Assembly: GCA_948777935.1 (NCBI GenBank)
Contig: CAQDYY010000003.1
Location: 62,001 to 126,000, forward strand
Source of the DNA: an uncultured Clostridia bacterium
GTDB lineage: Bacteria > Bacillota > Clostridia > TANB77 > CAG-508
Direction of reading: 5' to 3'
DNA: 64,000 bases
Positions within the stretch are counted from its first letter, which is position 1. Each line of letters begins with the position of its first letter. The notes under the pieces are model-generated. The model had not been told where the DNA came from. It ran no database searches and was given only the letters and a program-made list of their open reading frames with translations. Positions 28,440 through 40,628 of the stretch are shown piece after piece. The translations under genes were made by a program, and so were the position numbers.

Positions 28440-28469
28440 TTGACAAGCCGTAAGGCAAAGTGATATAAT
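28440..28469 (+). promoter_or_regulatory. Candidate promoter upstream of rpoB
   Basis: TTGACA (28440-28445), 18 bases, TATAAT (28464-28469). It overlaps the first arm of a terminator hairpin, so the -10 box lies within the stem DNA. It probably drives the structured leader and rpoBC. Confidence 0.65.
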
Positions 28470-28499
28470 TTTTTAGTTACAAATTATATCACTTTTTTT
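28458..28499 (+). terminator. Terminator of the triple-HTH gene
   Basis: AAGTGATATAATTT...AAATTATATCACTT followed by TTTTT. It overlaps the rpoB promoter. Confidence 0.8.
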
Positions 28500-28503
28500 A
28501 TAT

Positions 28504-28612
28504 TGTAGGAATTTTCACTCTGTGGGTGAAAAGCTCCATACAAGATAAATATGGCGAGAGTTAGATTTTCTAGCAATTTACATTGCGTAGAAAATCTTAG
28601 TTTTGGTTTTTG
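28504..28612 (+). repeat. Two-hairpin structured element, copy 1 (rpoB leader)
   Basis: About 110 nt: a first hairpin TTTCAC...GGTGAAA, a linker with GATAAATATGGCG, and a second long stem AGATTTTCTAGCAAT...ATTGCGTAGAAAATCT followed by TAGTTTTGGTTTTT. A second copy at 37968-38093 keeps the same layout with different but still complementary stem bases. The region from here to rpoB (28613-28836) contains no other recognisable feature. Confidence 0.65.
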
Positions 28613-28836
28613 GTATAATTTAACATTCATTAAAATTTAACAAGAAGAGGAATTAAACTTTGAAACAAGTCTATTTTAAAGAAGGTAAAGAGCAGAACCT
28701 TACGGAGAAATAGTATGGAAACCTAGTTTAAGAAGGACTTCTTGATAAATAGATTAATTCTTAAAAAAGCATTCTAAAATTCGTAAAGAATGCAAATTTC
28801 AAAATTTCTGCTTAATTTAATATAGAGGTGATTTTT

Positions 28837-31800
28837 TTGGTTAAAGACGTAAAACACGAAAAATGTGTTAGAAAAACGTTTGCAAAAACAGACGAAGCAA
28901 TTGAAATGCCAAATCTAATCCAAGTACAAAAAGATTCATACAACTGGTTTGTAGAAGAAGGACTTGGAGAAGTATTAAGAGACATTTCGCCAATTATTGA
29001 CTACACAGGAAATCTTGTATTAGAATTCTTCGACTATTACATGGAAGACACAACAAAATACTCATTAGAAGAAGCAAAAGAAAGAGATGCAACATACTCT
29101 ACAAGGTTACACGTAAAAGTACGCTTAATAAACCGTGAAACAGGAGAAATAAAAGAACAAGAAATCTATTTAGGCGACTTCCCACTTATGACAGACAGTG
29201 GAACATTTGTAATAAATGGTGCAGAAAGAGTTGTAGTTAGCCAATTAGTACGTTCACCAGGATGTTACTATGAATCAAGCTATGACAAAATCGGTAAAAA
29301 AATATTCACATCAACAGTAATGCCAATACGTGGAGCATGGATAGAATACGAAACAGACTCAAATGACGTATTCTATGCAAGAATAGACAGAACAAGAAAA
29401 ATACCAGTAACATGCTTGTTAAGGGCAATAGGGCTTGATACAGATGAAAAAATACTACAAGTATTTGGAGAAGAAGACAAAATTATAGCTACTATAAATA
29501 AAGACCCAGTAAAAACCACAGATGAAGCATTAATAGAAATCTACAAAAAACTAAGGCCAGGAGAACTTCCATCAGTAGAAGCAGCAAGAAGCCTATTTAA
29601 TGGCTTATTCTTCGATGACAGAAGGTATGATCTTGCAAAAGTAGGAAGATACAAATTCAACAAAAAGCTAGGATTAGCTAGAAGAATAAAAAATCAAATA
29701 GCAGCAGTAGATATTATAAACCCTGAAACAGGAGAAGTACTAGTAGAAAAAGATGGAGCAATAACAGAAGAAATAGCAAAACAAATCCAAAACTCAGGAA
29801 TCAATTCAGTAGATATAAAAATAGGAGAAAAAACAGTCAAAGTAATAGGAAATGGTACAGTAGACATACATGAATATGTAGACTTAAAAAGCACAATCAT
29901 CAAAGAAGAAGTAAACTATGGAATATTAAGAAACATATTAGACAATACAGATCCAAAAGATGTTGAAAAAATGGTAAAAGAGAGAATAGGAGAACTAATT
30001 CCAAAACATATTACAACAGAAGACATTATAGCATCAGTAAACTATGTTACAAACCTACAACATGGGCTAGGATACATAGACGACATAGACCATTTAGGAA
30101 ATAGACGTATTCGTTGTGTAGGAGAATTACTACAAAATCAATTTAGAATTGGTTTAACAAGACTAGAAAGAGTAGTACGTGAAAGAATGACAATTCAAGA
30201 CTTAGACGTAGTAACACCACAAACATTAATAAACACAAAACCAATCACATCATCAATAAGAGAATTCTTTGGAAGCTCACAACTATCACAATTCATGGAT
30301 CAAACAAACCCATTATCAGAATTAACACATAAAAGAAGAGTATCAGCATTAGGACCAGGAGGACTATCAAGAGAAAGAGCAGGGTTTGAAGTAAGAGACG
30401 TTCACTACACACACTACGGAAGACTATGTCCAATAGAATCACCAGAAGGACCAAACATAGGACTAATCTCAGCATTAACATCATATGCAATCATAAACGA
30501 ATATGGCTTTGTAGAAACACCATATCGTATAGTAGATAAAAAAACACATAAAGTAACAGATGAAGTAAAATACCTAAGTGCAGAAGACGAAGAAGGAGCA
30601 AGAATAGCACAAGCATCTAAAGAAACAGATAAAAATGGAAACTTCGTAGCAAAGAAAATAAAAGTAAGACACTTAGATGACATAGAAGAAGTAGCACCTG
30701 AAATGGTAGATTACGTAGATGTATCACCAAAGCAATTAGTATCTGTTGGTGCAGCCATGATACCATTCTTAGAGCACGATGACGCTCACCGTGCATTAAT
30801 GGGAGCAAACATGCAACGTCAAGCAGTACCATTACTAGTTCCAGAGTCACCAATAGTAGGAACAGGAATTGAATATAGAGCAGCAAAAGACTCAGGAATT
30901 ATGCAAATTGCAAATTCAAATGGAACAATACAAAAAGTAACAGGAGACGAAATCGTACTAAAAACAGAAAAAGGAGAGCTAGAAACATACCACTTACGTA
31001 AATTCAAAAGAACTAATGGTGGAACATGTATAAACCAAAGACCAATTGTTGTAAAAGGAGAAAAAGTAAAAGCAGGAGACGTTATTGCAGATGGGCCATC
31101 AACAGATAAAGGAGAAATGGCACTTGGTAAAAACGTACTAATAGCATTTGCAACATGGGAAGGTTACAACTACGAAGATGCTGTATTAATCAGTGAAAGA
31201 CTAGTAAAAGAAGACGTATATACATCAATCCATATAGAAGAATACGATTGTGAATGTAGAGATACAAAACTAGGACCAGAAGAAATAACAAGAGACATTC
31301 CAAACGTAGGAGAAGATAGCTTAAAAGACTTAGACGAAAACGGAATAATCCGTATAGGAGCAGAAGTAAGACCTGGAGACATTTTAGTTGGAAAAGTAAC
31401 ACCAAAAGGAGAAACAGAGTTAACAGCAGAAGAAAGATTACTACGTGCAATATTTGGAGAAAAAGCAAGAGAAGTAAGAGACACATCACTACGTGTACCA
31501 CATGGAGAAGAAGGAACAATAGTAGATGTAAAAATATTCACAAGAGACAACTCAGACGAACTAGCACCAGGAGTAAACCAGGTAATCCGTTGTTATATAG
31601 CACAAAAAAGAAAAATATCAGTAGGAGATAAAATGGCAGGACGACATGGAAACAAAGGTGTTGTATCAAGAATACTACCAGTAGAAGACATGCCATTTAT
31701 GCCAGACGGAACACCAGTAGATATAGTACTAAATCCACTTGGTGTACCATCACGTATGAACTTAGGTCAAGTGTTAGAAGTACACTTAGGAGCTGCTGCA

Positions 31801-32580
31801 CGTGAATTAGGATGGAAAGTAGCAACACCAGTATTTGACGGTGCTACAGAAGACGAAATAACAGAGCTACTAGAACAATCAGGACGTACACCAGACGGAA
31901 AAGTAACACTATATGATGGAAGGACAGGAGAAAAATTCGACCATCCAGTAACAGTTGGAGTAATGTACATGTTAAAACTACACCACTTAGTAGATGACAA
32001 AATACATGCACGTTCAACAGGACCTTACTCATTAGTAACACAACAACCACTTGGAGGAAAAGCACAATTTGGAGGACAACGTTTTGGAGAAATGGAAGTA
32101 TGGGCACTAGAAGCATATGGAGCAGCACATACACTACAAGAAATCTTAACAGTAAAATCTGATGATACAGTAGGACGTGTAAAAACATATGAAGCAATTG
32201 TAAAAGGAGAAAACGTACCAGAACCAGGAGTACCAGAAAGCTTCAAAGTATTAGTAAAAGAACTACAAAGTTTAGGGCTAGATGTTCGTTTATATTCTGA
32301 AGACAACCAAGAGCTAGAGTTAAAAGAAAACATAGAAGAAGGAATAGAATACAACCCAGAAAAAGACAAAGCACAAAATATATTATTAGAAGACGAACTT
32401 ACAGAAGGATACATCGAAGAAGATGAAGAAGGAAACGAAATAATAGAAGACGAAGAAGAAAACGACGAACTATTTGAAGACTCAATCTTAGACGATGAAG
32501 ACGAAATATTATTAGATGACACAGACTTAGGAGAAGATAACCTAATGAATGATAATGACATATTAGATGATGAAGAATAG
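28837..32580 (+). CDS. rpoB: RNA polymerase beta subunit
   Basis: The catalytic beta subunit of RNA polymerase. Standard family blocks are visible: YKSSYDK-like [12 protein letters not shown], the rifampicin region with [20 protein letters not shown] and [36 protein letters not shown] near 900 and the C-terminal [28 protein letters not shown]. An acidic tail of about 80 residues ([17 protein letters not shown]) is longer than usual. The start is TTG at 28837, six bases after AGAGGTG. All CGG trinucleotides straddle codons (such as ATC|GGT, GAC|GGA); none is in frame. Confidence 0.98.
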   Translation: MVKDVKHEKCVRKTFAKTDEAIEMPNLIQVQKDSYNWFVEEGLGEVLRDISPIIDYTGNLVLEFFDYYMEDTTKYSLEEAKERDATYSTRLHVKVRLINRETGEIKEQEIYLGDFPLMTDSGTFVINGAERVVVSQLVRSPGCYYESSYDKIGKKIFTSTVMPIRGAWIEYETDSNDVFYARIDRTRKIPVTCLLRAIGLDTDEKILQVFGEEDKIIATINKDPVKTTDEALIEIYKKLRPGELPSVEAARSLFNGLFFDDRRYDLAKVGRYKFNKKLGLARRIKNQIAAVDIINPETGEVLVEKDGAITEEIAKQIQNSGINSVDIKIGEKTVKVIGNGTVDIHEYVDLKSTIIKEEVNYGILRNILDNTDPKDVEKMVKERIGELIPKHITTEDIIASVNYVTNLQHGLGYIDDIDHLGNRRIRCVGELLQNQFRIGLTRLERVVRERMTIQDLDVVTPQTLINTKPITSSIREFFGSSQLSQFMDQTNPLSELTHKRRVSALGPGGLSRERAGFEVRDVHYTHYGRLCPIESPEGPNIGLISALTSYAIINEYGFVETPYRIVDKKTHKVTDEVKYLSAEDEEGARIAQASKETDKNGNFVAKKIKVRHLDDIEEVAPEMVDYVDVSPKQLVSVGAAMIPFLEHDDAHRALMGANMQRQAVPLLVPESPIVGTGIEYRAAKDSGIMQIANSNGTIQKVTGDEIVLKTEKGELETYHLRKFKRTNGGTCINQRPIVVKGEKVKAGDVIADGPSTDKGEMALGKNVLIAFATWEGYNYEDAVLISERLVKEDVYTSIHIEEYDCECRDTKLGPEEITRDIPNVGEDSLKDLDENGIIRIGAEVRPGDILVGKVTPKGETELTAEERLLRAIFGEKAREVRDTSLRVPHGEEGTIVDVKIFTRDNSDELAPGVNQVIRCYIAQKRKISVGDKMAGRHGNKGVVSRILPVEDMPFMPDGTPVDIVLNPLGVPSRMNLGQVLEVHLGAAARELGWKVATPVFDGATEDEITELLEQSGRTPDGKVTLYDGRTGEKFDHPVTVGVMYMLKLHHLVDDKIHARSTGPYSLVTQQPLGGKAQFGGQRFGEMEVWALEAYGAAHTLQEILTVKSDDTVGRVKTYEAIVKGENVPEPGVPESFKVLVKELQSLGLDVRLYSEDNQELELKENIEEGIEYNPEKDKAQNILLEDELTEGYIEEDEEGNEIIEDEEENDELFEDSILDDEDEILLDDTDLGEDNLMNDNDILDDEE

Positions 32581-32586
32581 AATGCA

Positions 32587-32638
32587 AGAACCCCTTTAGT
32601 TTTCGGGGGCTGTCACCGAAGGTGACTGGGGGTTCTTA
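32587..32638 (+). repeat. Inverted-repeat element, short form, between rpoB and rpoC
   Basis: AAGAACCCC...GGGGGTTCTT ends with the inner hairpin GTCACC-GAA-GGTGAC. This is the minimal form of the family found at 36387, 40629 and 60532. It begins 7 bases after the rpoB stop, so it is transcribed and may modulate rpoC expression. It is followed by a 124-base untranslated stretch with nothing else clear. Confidence 0.75.
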
Positions 32639-32762
32639 TTAATTAAATATTATTCGTTACAAATAAAATAATGCTCAAAAGGGAATTGTACAGCAATAGT
32701 ATCATTATTTTATAGATGTTTCGAAACCAAAAATTCAAACCTGAAGGGAGAAATAAAAAATA

Positions 32763-35700
32763 GTGGATGAATTAGAAATATTTGATAAATTAAAAATTGG
32801 CTTAGCATCCGACGAAAAAGTTAGAGAATGGTCAAAAGGAGAAGTAAAAAAGCCAGAAACCATTAACTACAGAACATTAAAACCAGAAAAAGACGGTCTA
32901 TTTTGTGAAAGAATATTTGGACCAACAAAAGACTGGGAATGTCATTGTGGAAAATATAAAAGAGTTCGTTATAAAGGAATCGTCTGTGACCGTTGTGGTG
33001 TAGAAGTAACCAAAGCAAAAGTAAGAAGAGAAAGAATGGGACATATAGAACTAGCAGCACCAGTTGCACATATTTGGTACTTCAAAGGAATACCAAGTAG
33101 AGTAGCCTTAATGCTAGACATATCACCAAGAAGCCTAGAAAAAGTAATATACTTCGCATCATATATTGTAACAGACAAAGGAACATCAGGACTTATAAAA
33201 GCACAAATACTAACAGAAAAAGAATACCATGATGCAGAAGAAAAATACGGAAGAGGCACATTCAAAGCAGAAATGGGAGCAGAAGCAATAGAAAAACTAT
33301 TAAAAGAAATAGATGTTGATAAACTAGCTGAGAGCCTAAAAAAAGAATTAGAAGGTGCAAGCGAACAAAAAAGAGTAAAATTAGTAAAACGTTTAGACAC
33401 AGTAGAATCATTTAGACTATCTGGAAACAGACCAGAATGGATGGTAATGAATGTAGTACCAGTAATACCACCAGACTTAAGACCAATGGTACAACTAGAC
33501 GGTGGACGTTTTGCAACATCAGACCTAAACGACTTATATCGTCGTGTAATAAACCGTAACAACCGTTTAAAAAGACTATTAGAACTAGGGGCACCAGAAA
33601 TAATAGTAAGAAACGAAAAAAGAATGCTACAAGAATCAGTAGATGCCCTAATAGATAATGGAAGACGTGGAAGACCAGTTACAGGAGCAGGAAATAGACC
33701 TTTAAAATCATTATCAGACTTATTAAAAGGAAAACAAGGACGTTTCCGTCAAAACTTACTAGGAAAACGTGTTGACTACTCAGGACGTTCAGTTATAGTA
33801 GTAGGACCAGAACTAAAAATATATCAATGTGGATTACCAAAAGAAATGGCAGTAGAGCTATTCAAACCATTTGTTATGAAAGAACTAGTAGGAAGAGGAA
33901 TAGCACATAACATTAAAAATGCAAAAAGAATGGTAGAAAGACTAAGACCAGAAGTATGGGACATATTAGAAGAAGTTATAAAAGACCATCCAGTTATGCT
34001 AAACCGTGCGCCAACACTACATAGGCTTGGTATACAAGCATTTGAGCCAGTACTAGTAGAAGGAAGAGCAATAAAACTACACCCATTAGTATGTACAGCT
34101 TTCAATGCTGACTTCGATGGAGACCAAATGGCAGTTCACGTTCCACTATCACCAGAAGCACAAGCAGAAGCAAGATACTTAATGTTATCAGTAAACAACC
34201 TATTAAAACCACAAGATGGTAAACCCGTAACAGTTCCAACACAAGATATGATATTAGGAAGTTACTATCTAACAATGGAAGTTGCAGGAGAGCCAGGAGA
34301 AGGAAGCTATTATAAAGATACAGATGAAGCTTTAATGGCGTATGCAAATGGAGACTTAGGGCTACATGCATCTGTATGGATTAGAATGTACAAAGAAAAT
34401 GAAGATGGAACGCTACGTTCAAAAAGAGTAAAAACAACAGTAGGAAGAGTAATATACAACCAAGGAATACCACAAGACCTAGGGTTTGTAGATAGAACAG
34501 ATCCAGAACACGAATTTGACTTAGAAATAGACTTCCCAGTAATAAAGAAAAACTTAGGAAAAATAGTAGCAAACTGTATAAATGTACATGGACTATCAAG
34601 AGCAGCAGAGTTATTAGACTATATAAAATCAACAGGATACAAATACTCTACAAAAGGTGCTATAACAGTTAGCACAAAAGACATAGTAATACCAGAGAAA
34701 AAGCAAGAAATACTAGATGCAGCAGAAGAAAAAGTAGAACAAATAGCAAAACAATACAAACGTGGTTTAATTACAGAAGACGAAAGATACGAATCAGTTA
34801 TTAAAGTATGGGAACAAGCGACATCAGATGTATCAAATGCAATGCAAGACAACTTTGATGAACTAAACCCAATTTACATGATGATAGAATCTGGAGCACG
34901 TGGAAACATGAACCAATTACGCCAAGTAGCAGGTATGCGTGGACTTATGGCAAACACATCAGGAAAAGCAGTAGAAATACCAATTCGTTCATCATTTAGA
35001 GAAGGGCTAGACCCACTAGAATACTTTGTATCAAGCCACGGAGGAAGAAAAGGACTTGCAGATACAGCTTTAAGAACAGCAGACTCAGGTTACTTAACAA
35101 GAAGACTAGTAGATGTTTCACAAGATATAATAGTACGTGAACACGACTGTGGAACACATGAAGGAATAACAGTATCAGACATTAAAGATGGAAACCAAGT
35201 AATTGAAAAACTACAAGAAAGACTAGAAGGAAGATATCCATTAGAAGACATTATAGATCCAAAAACAAAAGAAATAATTGTAGACACAAACACAATGATT
35301 ACAGAAAAAATTGCAGAAAAAATAGTAGAAGCAGGATATGAAACAGTAAAAGTACGTTCAGCACTTGGATGTCATTCAAAACATGGAGTATGTGCAAAAT
35401 GTTATGGAATGGGTCTTGCAACAAGAAAAGAAGTAAACATAGGAGAAGCAGTTGGTATAATTGCAGCACAATCAATAGGTGAACCGGGTACACAGTTAAC
35501 AATGAGAACATTCCACCAAGGAGGTGTAGCAGGAGGAGATATCACACAAGGTCTTCCAAGGGTAGAAGAACTATTTGAAGCAAGAAAACCAAAAGGACTT
35601 GCAATAATTACAGAAATTGCAGGAAAAGTAAAAATAACAGAATCTAAGAAAAAGAAAGAAGTAGTAGTAACAGGGAAAGACGATTCAAAAACATACTTAA

Positions 35701-36332
35701 TACCATTTGGTTCAAAACTAAGAGTAAAAGATGGAGACATATTAGAAGCAGGAGACCAAATAACAGAAGGTTCAATCAATCCAAACGAAATCCTAACAAT
35801 AAAAGGACCAGAAGGAGTATATGAATACCTAATAGCAGAAGTACAAAAAGTATACCGTAACCAAGGTGTTGATATAAACGACAAGCACATAGAAGTTATA
35901 GGAAGACAAATGCTTAAAAAAGTAAGAGTAGAAGACAATGGAGATACAGACATGTTCCCAGGCTCATTAGTAGACATGTACGAATTCGAAGACAAAAATA
36001 AAGCCACATTAGATGAAGGAAAACGTCCAGCAACTGGAAAACGAGCATTATTAGGAATAACAAAAGCATCACTTGCAACAGAAAGTTTCCTATCAGCAGC
36101 ATCATTCCAAGAAACAACAAGAGTACTAACAGAAGCAGCAATAAAAGGAAAAGTAGACCCATTAATAGGACTAAAAGAAAATGTAATCATAGGAAAACTA
36201 ATACCAGCAGGAACAGGAATGAACAAATACAAGAGCATAAAAATAAATACAGAAAAAGAACTAGAAGAGGAACAAGAGGAGGAATTAACAAAAGAGCAAG
36301 AAGAAATGTTAACACAAAATATAGTACAATAA
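32763..36332 (+). CDS. rpoC: RNA polymerase beta' subunit
   Basis: The largest RNA polymerase subunit. The N-terminal zinc site is [20 protein letters not shown]; the active centre [16 protein letters not shown] near residue 450 carries the three magnesium-binding Asp. The trigger loop and bridge helix region ([36 protein letters not shown]) and the second zinc site (CGTHEG...[13 protein letters not shown]) follow. It is 1189 residues. GTG start after GGGAG. No in-frame CGG codon. It follows rpoB by 182 bases. Confidence 0.98.
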   Translation: MDELEIFDKLKIGLASDEKVREWSKGEVKKPETINYRTLKPEKDGLFCERIFGPTKDWECHCGKYKRVRYKGIVCDRCGVEVTKAKVRRERMGHIELAAPVAHIWYFKGIPSRVALMLDISPRSLEKVIYFASYIVTDKGTSGLIKAQILTEKEYHDAEEKYGRGTFKAEMGAEAIEKLLKEIDVDKLAESLKKELEGASEQKRVKLVKRLDTVESFRLSGNRPEWMVMNVVPVIPPDLRPMVQLDGGRFATSDLNDLYRRVINRNNRLKRLLELGAPEIIVRNEKRMLQESVDALIDNGRRGRPVTGAGNRPLKSLSDLLKGKQGRFRQNLLGKRVDYSGRSVIVVGPELKIYQCGLPKEMAVELFKPFVMKELVGRGIAHNIKNAKRMVERLRPEVWDILEEVIKDHPVMLNRAPTLHRLGIQAFEPVLVEGRAIKLHPLVCTAFNADFDGDQMAVHVPLSPEAQAEARYLMLSVNNLLKPQDGKPVTVPTQDMILGSYYLTMEVAGEPGEGSYYKDTDEALMAYANGDLGLHASVWIRMYKENEDGTLRSKRVKTTVGRVIYNQGIPQDLGFVDRTDPEHEFDLEIDFPVIKKNLGKIVANCINVHGLSRAAELLDYIKSTGYKYSTKGAITVSTKDIVIPEKKQEILDAAEEKVEQIAKQYKRGLITEDERYESVIKVWEQATSDVSNAMQDNFDELNPIYMMIESGARGNMNQLRQVAGMRGLMANTSGKAVEIPIRSSFREGLDPLEYFVSSHGGRKGLADTALRTADSGYLTRRLVDVSQDIIVREHDCGTHEGITVSDIKDGNQVIEKLQERLEGRYPLEDIIDPKTKEIIVDTNTMITEKIAEKIVEAGYETVKVRSALGCHSKHGVCAKCYGMGLATRKEVNIGEAVGIIAAQSIGEPGTQLTMRTFHQGGVAGGDITQGLPRVEELFEARKPKGLAIITEIAGKVKITESKKKKEVVVTGKDDSKTYLIPFGSKLRVKDGDILEAGDQITEGSINPNEILTIKGPEGVYEYLIAEVQKVYRNQGVDINDKHIEVIGRQMLKKVRVEDNGDTDMFPGSLVDMYEFEDKNKATLDEGKRPATGKRALLGITKASLATESFLSAASFQETTRVLTEAAIKGKVDPLIGLKENVIIGKLIPAGTGMNKYKSIKINTEKELEEEQEEELTKEQEEMLTQNIVQ

Positions 36333-36338
36333 GAAAAA

Positions 36339-36374
36339 GAAGGTAGATACCAAAAAATCTACCTTCTTTTTTGA
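36339..36374 (+). terminator. Terminator of rpoBC
   Basis: AAGGTAGAT...ATCTACCTT followed by CTTTTTTG just after the rpoC stop codon. Confidence 0.85.
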
Positions 36375-36386
36375 ACTTTATGTTAA

Positions 36387-36594
36387 AAGAACCCCCAGTC
36401 TGCTTACGCAGACAGCCCCCTTGAATAAAGGGGCCTTTACGCTACTATTCTAAACTGGCATAGCTAATTATGAAATGTAGAGAAAAGCCTCCTTTACTTA
36501 AGGGAGGTTAAGATAGCTGTTAGCGAACGTTAGTGAGCATTACAGATATCTTATGCAGTGGCTGGCAAGGCGAAGCCTTGACGGAGGGTTCTTA
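36387..36594 (+). repeat. MITE-like inverted-repeat element, copy A
   Basis: About 208 bases with ends AAGAACCCCCAGTC and GACGGAGGGTTCTT (imperfect inverted repeats). Internal hairpins: GTCTGC-TTAC-GCAGAC near the left end and CAAGGC-GAA-GCCTTG near the right end, and the arms CCCCTTGAATAAAGGGG and CCTCCTTTACTTAAGGGAGG. It encodes nothing. With the rpoC terminator it accounts for the gap between rpoC and the next gene (36333-36713). Confidence 0.85.
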
Positions 36595-36713
36595 TATACT
36601 ATTATTCTAATTATAATTAATATATTTTTCACAAAATTGTATAAAAATAATGAAAAATAAAAAAATATGTAGTATAATGAAAAAGTAATAATAAAAGAAA
36701 GGAAATTGATAAT

Positions 36714-37937
36714 ATGCAAAAAACAAGAAATAACATATTAAAAGCATTAGTAATAATAGCAATAATGATACTTACTATTGGAATTAGCAAAACACAAGCG
36801 ACATACAACATAGAAGACATATTTAAAAGAGAATATTGGACATGGCATACAAGAACAACAACAGATGATAAAGCATATAATGGAGAACACATAAAAATTT
36901 TGAATAATCAAATCATATTTTATGGATATGGAGTAAATTCATATAAAGACTTTTTATATAAAGAATTTAATTACGCAGGAAAAAAGATATTCAAGATAAT
37001 AGTAGACGAAAGTAAAGCATCATACCATACATTAGAAGGAGCAGGATTCTTAATAAACTCTAGAATAAAAGACAACAAAATATCAGGATATGTATTATTA
37101 TATGGAGAAAAAACAATAGACTTATATAGGATTGATGATCTAAATCTACAAACATTTAAAACAGCAGCAAACTCTAAAGTAAGCACATATGGAACACTAG
37201 TAAAATCAATTAATAAAGAAACATCAGGAATACACAATGTAGTCGTAGAAGCAACACCAACCAACATAACTGTAAAAGATAATGAACAAACAATAAGTAT
37301 TAACTTAGACTATTCAAAGCATATAGGAAACAGTTTTGGGCTTATCTCATCATATGTACAACACAATTGTAGTATATTAAGCACAATTGTATTTGAAAAA
37401 TTAGAAATAGGAATAGAAAACTACGAAATACCAGTAGAAACAGTAGATAAAGATAATGAAGAGCAAAAACTATCAGGTGCAAAATATGAAGTAAAAAATG
37501 AAAAAGGAGAAGTAGTAGCACAAGGTACTTCTAATTCTAATGGAATATTTAATATAGAAGGATTACAAGAAGGAAACTATACAATAACACAAACAACAGC
37601 ACCATCAGGATATAAAATAAATGAAAATGAAGTTAAATTCAAAATAACCAAAGAAGGAAAAGCAGTAGACATTACTACAAATGAAGAAATAAAATTAAAA
37701 TATGCAAATGAAAAAATACAAAACAATAATGAAAACAACAATATAAACAATAATGTAAATAACAATACAATAAGTAATGCAAATAATAACAATAGCAATA
37801 AAAAACCAGATAATACTGCATTACAAACGAAACTTCCTAAGACAGGTGAAAATGTAGTTATACCAATACTAATAATAGCATGTATAGTAGCAATAATATA
37901 TTTTGTAGTGAAAATAAGAAAATATAGTGAAAAATAA
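36714..37937 (+). CDS. LPXTG surface protein with one Cna-B domain
   Basis: A secreted wall-anchored protein of 407 residues. A signal peptide (ALVIIAIMILTIGISKTQAT) precedes a ~220-residue N-terminal domain of unknown type, possibly lectin/glucanase-like (NSFGLISSYVQHNCSILS). One Cna-B domain follows (KLSGAKYEVKNEKGEVV ... GNYTITQTTAPSGYKI), then an Asn-rich spacer. The sorting signal is LPKTGEN plus membrane helix and KIRKYSEK. Unlike the ICE adhesin it has the canonical LPXTG motif, so it needs a class A-type sortase encoded elsewhere. Confidence 0.85.
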   Translation: MQKTRNNILKALVIIAIMILTIGISKTQATYNIEDIFKREYWTWHTRTTTDDKAYNGEHIKILNNQIIFYGYGVNSYKDFLYKEFNYAGKKIFKIIVDESKASYHTLEGAGFLINSRIKDNKISGYVLLYGEKTIDLYRIDDLNLQTFKTAANSKVSTYGTLVKSINKETSGIHNVVVEATPTNITVKDNEQTISINLDYSKHIGNSFGLISSYVQHNCSILSTIVFEKLEIGIENYEIPVETVDKDNEEQKLSGAKYEVKNEKGEVVAQGTSNSNGIFNIEGLQEGNYTITQTTAPSGYKINENEVKFKITKEGKAVDITTNEEIKLKYANEKIQNNNENNNINNNVNNNTISNANNNNSNKKPDNTALQTKLPKTGENVVIPILIIACIVAIIYFVVKIRKYSEK

Positions 37938-37938
37938 A

Positions 37939-37965
37939 AAAATGTGGCTTTGCCACATTTTTTTA
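37939..37965 (+). terminator. Terminator of the LPXTG gene
   Basis: AAATGTGGC-TTT-GCCACATTT followed by a T-run. Confidence 0.9.
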
Positions 37966-37967
37966 TT

Positions 37968-38094
37968 TAGTAGGAAAGTCATGCCAGTGGCATGGGGTTC
38001 CGTACTAGATAATTATGGCGGAAGTTAGATTTTGTAAGCAGTTTCCACTGCGTACAAAATCTTAGTTTCGGTTTTTTATATAGTAGGAAAGTCA
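37968..38094 (+). repeat. Two-hairpin structured element, copy 2
   Basis: It matches the rpoB-leader element: first hairpin CATGCC-AGT-GGCATG, linker with GATAATTATGGCG, second stem AGATTTTGTAAGCAG...CTGCGTACAAAATCT, then TAGTTTCGGTTTTTT. TAGTAGGAAAGTCAT flanks it on both sides as a direct repeat (37971 and 38082). It lies between two genes pointing towards each other. Confidence 0.65.
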
Positions 38095-38097
38095 TTC

Positions 38098-39050
38098 TTA
38101 CTTATTTGTCATTTCTTCTAAATCCAAAAGCTGCTGCCATCTAGCATCTACCTCTTTTTGGAATTCCTCTATCATCCATTCATTACCAGGTTTAAACATA
38201 TGCTTAAAACGCTTTTGTGGTTTCAAAAACTCTTCAACAGGTAATTTCTTAGCAGGTTTATAATTTATTTTATACACCCCATCTATTACCTCATATAAAG
38301 GCCAATAACAAGTCTCAACAGCAAGCTTATTAATTTGCATAAGCATATCAGTTGGGTAACCCCATCCTCTTGGACATGGAGCAAGTACATTTAAAAAACA
38401 AGGACCTTCTGTATAAATAGCCTTCTCAGCCTTTTCATATAAATCCTTAAAATTATTTAAGCCAATAGATTGAGCAACATATGGTAAATGATGACCAACC
38501 ATAATACTTGCTAAATCCTTTCTAGGTTGCATCTTACCAGGAACAACACTTCCTGCTGGTGTAGTTGTAGTATCGGCAAACTTTGGAGTAGCACTAGAAC
38601 GTTGAATACCAGTATTCATATAAGCACCATTATCATAACATACATATACCATGTCATGCCCTCTCTCCATTGCACCAGAAAGAGCTTGAAGCCCTATATC
38701 ATAAGTACCACCATCTCCACCAAAAGCAATAAATTTAGTATGAGAATCCTCTTCTAACTTACCTTGTTTTTTCATAGATTTATAACATGCCTCAACACCA
38801 GATAAAGTAGATGCAGCATTCTCAAAAGCAGTATGAACAAAAGAATCAGTCCAAGCAGTATATGGGTAAATAAAAGTAGAAACCTCCATGCAACCGGGTA
38901 GCACCAGCTACAACAGCATGGTCATCTTCCTTTAAAGCTCGCATAATCATCCTAGCTACAGGAGGTGCACCACAACCAGCACACATTCTGTGTCCGTGAA
39001 GTAAACCTTGAAGGCTTATTAGCTACAACTTCTTTCAAATTATATGCCAT
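38098..39050 (-). CDS. porB: 2-oxoacid:ferredoxin oxidoreductase beta subunit, two CGG +1 sites
   Basis: The thiamine-diphosphate-binding beta subunit. Cysteine ligands are in FTS(G)HRMCAGCGAPP, then VVAGAT(G)CMEVST, and the TPP motif GDGGTYDIGLQALSGAMERG with DNGAYMNTGIQRS. The two bracketed glycines are in-frame CGGN (plus-strand 38994-38996 and 38894-38896). Read with both skips the protein is 316 residues, normal size, from an ATG at 39050 after GAAAGGAG. Read conventionally it would lose its first cluster cysteines. Last gene of porGDAB. Confidence 0.92.
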
Positions 39051-39066
39051 TTCTCATCTCTCCTTT

Positions 39067-40249
39067 CTAACCTCTTAATCCTAAATAACGATATGGATTA
39101 TCTATATTTTCAGTTTTTGCAATTTCACCTAAATCATTAAACACCTTTTCAATATCATAAGAAGTAGTATCCCTACCACCAATACCATAAATATAATTAA
39201 CAGTAGGTACATTATTTTTAGCAATATACATAGCAGATGTTACATCCTCATATAGTGCACCTCCGCAAGCGTTTAGTGAATCAGACTTATCTAATACAGC
39301 GACAGCTTTTAAATGAGACAAAGCACTTGCTATTTCCTCTGCTGGGAAAGGACGAAATACACGTAATTTTAAAAGACCGGCTTTTATACCTTTAGAACGT
39401 AGATCATCTACAACAAACTTAGTAGTTCCAGCAGTAGAATTCATACAAACAATTGCAATATCTGCATCATCTAATTTATATTCTTCAAAGAAAGAATAAC
39501 TTCTTCCAGTCATATTCTCAAAATCCTTGGCTACATCTAAAATAACCTTTTTAGCATTTACCATAGCTTGAGCTTGAGCCTTTTTATGTTCAAACAAATA
39601 TGCTTGTAAATCAAGTGGTCCCATAGAAATAGGCTCATTTCTATTTAGTAAATAATGTTCTGGTTTGTAGCTACCTACAAACTCCTTTACTTTATCATCC
39701 TCAATTAACTCAATATTCTCAATAGAATGAGAAGTAATAAAACCATCTTGGCATACCATTAAAGGTAACAATACATTTTTGTTTTCAGCAATTCTGTGAG
39801 CCATAATCAAATTATCATAAGCCTCTTGGTTATTCTCAGAAAATAGCATAATCCATCCAGCATCACGAACACCCATAGCATCAGAATGGTCATTATGAAT
39901 ATTTAAAGGACCAGACACAGCACGGTTTACCAAACTCATTACAATAGGGAGCCTCATACTAGAAGCAATATAAATCATTTCCCACATATAAGATAAACCA
40001 TTAGCAGAAGTAGCAGTCATAGCTCTACCACCGTGCAGCCTCTGCACCAACACAAGCACTCATAGCACTATGCTCACTTTCAACTGCAACAAACTCTGTG
40101 TCAACCTTACCATTACTAACAAAAGTAGAAAAATACTGAGGAATTTCAGTAGATGGAGTAATAGGAAAGGCAGCTACAACATCAGGGTTAATCTGTTTCA
40201 TAGCAATAGCTGCAGCTTCATTACCACTTAAACGTTCACGAATACTCAT
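39067..40249 (-). CDS. porA: 2-oxoacid:ferredoxin oxidoreductase alpha subunit, one CGG +1 site
   Basis: The alpha subunit of pyruvate/2-oxoacid:ferredoxin oxidoreductase, making acyl-CoA, CO2 and reduced ferredoxin. GNEAAAIAMKQINPDVVAAFPITPSTEIPQ at the start is typical, then EAA(G)GRAMTATSANGLSYM, where the bracketed glycine is an in-frame CGGT (plus-strand 40031-40033). Further on: NIHNDHSDAMGVRDAGW and FRPFPAEEI. 393 residues with the skip. The start overlaps the porD stop by one base. Confidence 0.93.
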
Positions 40250-40554
40250 TATTCATTTCCCTCCTCTCTCATTTCAATTGCACCGAAAGGACAAACCTTA
40301 GCACATACGCCACATCCTTTACAATAATCATAATTAAAATCTTCTCTTTTTTGTTCTTTATTTACTGGAATTGCATTATCAGGGCAAACAGGAAAACACA
40401 TACCACATTGTTTACACTTATCACTTAAAAACACAGGTCTAACACTTCTCCAATCACCAGTCTTAAATTCCATTGCATTACCAGCATCATAGATATTTCC
40501 ACCAACAGTAAGCTCCTGCCATGGAGTATCTTTATTAATCTTACAATCTGACAT
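40249..40554 (-). CDS. porD: 2-oxoacid:ferredoxin oxidoreductase delta (ferredoxin) subunit
   Basis: A small 2[4Fe-4S] protein with both cysteine motifs: CKQCGMCFPVCP and CKGCGVCAKVCP. It passes electrons from the TPP site to external ferredoxin. 101 residues, standard size. It overlaps porA by one base. Confidence 0.95.
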   Translation of the reverse strand: MSDCKINKDTPWQELTVGGNIYDAGNAMEFKTGDWRSVRPVFLSDKCKQCGMCFPVCPDNAIPVNKEQKREDFNYDYCKGCGVCAKVCPFGAIEMREEGNE

Positions 40555-40628
40555 TTTAAATCTCCTTTCTTTTATTTATTACAAATATTTGCTAAACTAG
40601 TTCCACGTGGATGCTCAACTTTTGTTTT

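Noticed and set aside
32025..32561. Long minus-strand open frames inside rpoB, rpoC and other plus genes
   Set aside because: They are shadows of A-ending codon use on the coding strand: Ser/Leu/Val-rich, without ribosome sites.
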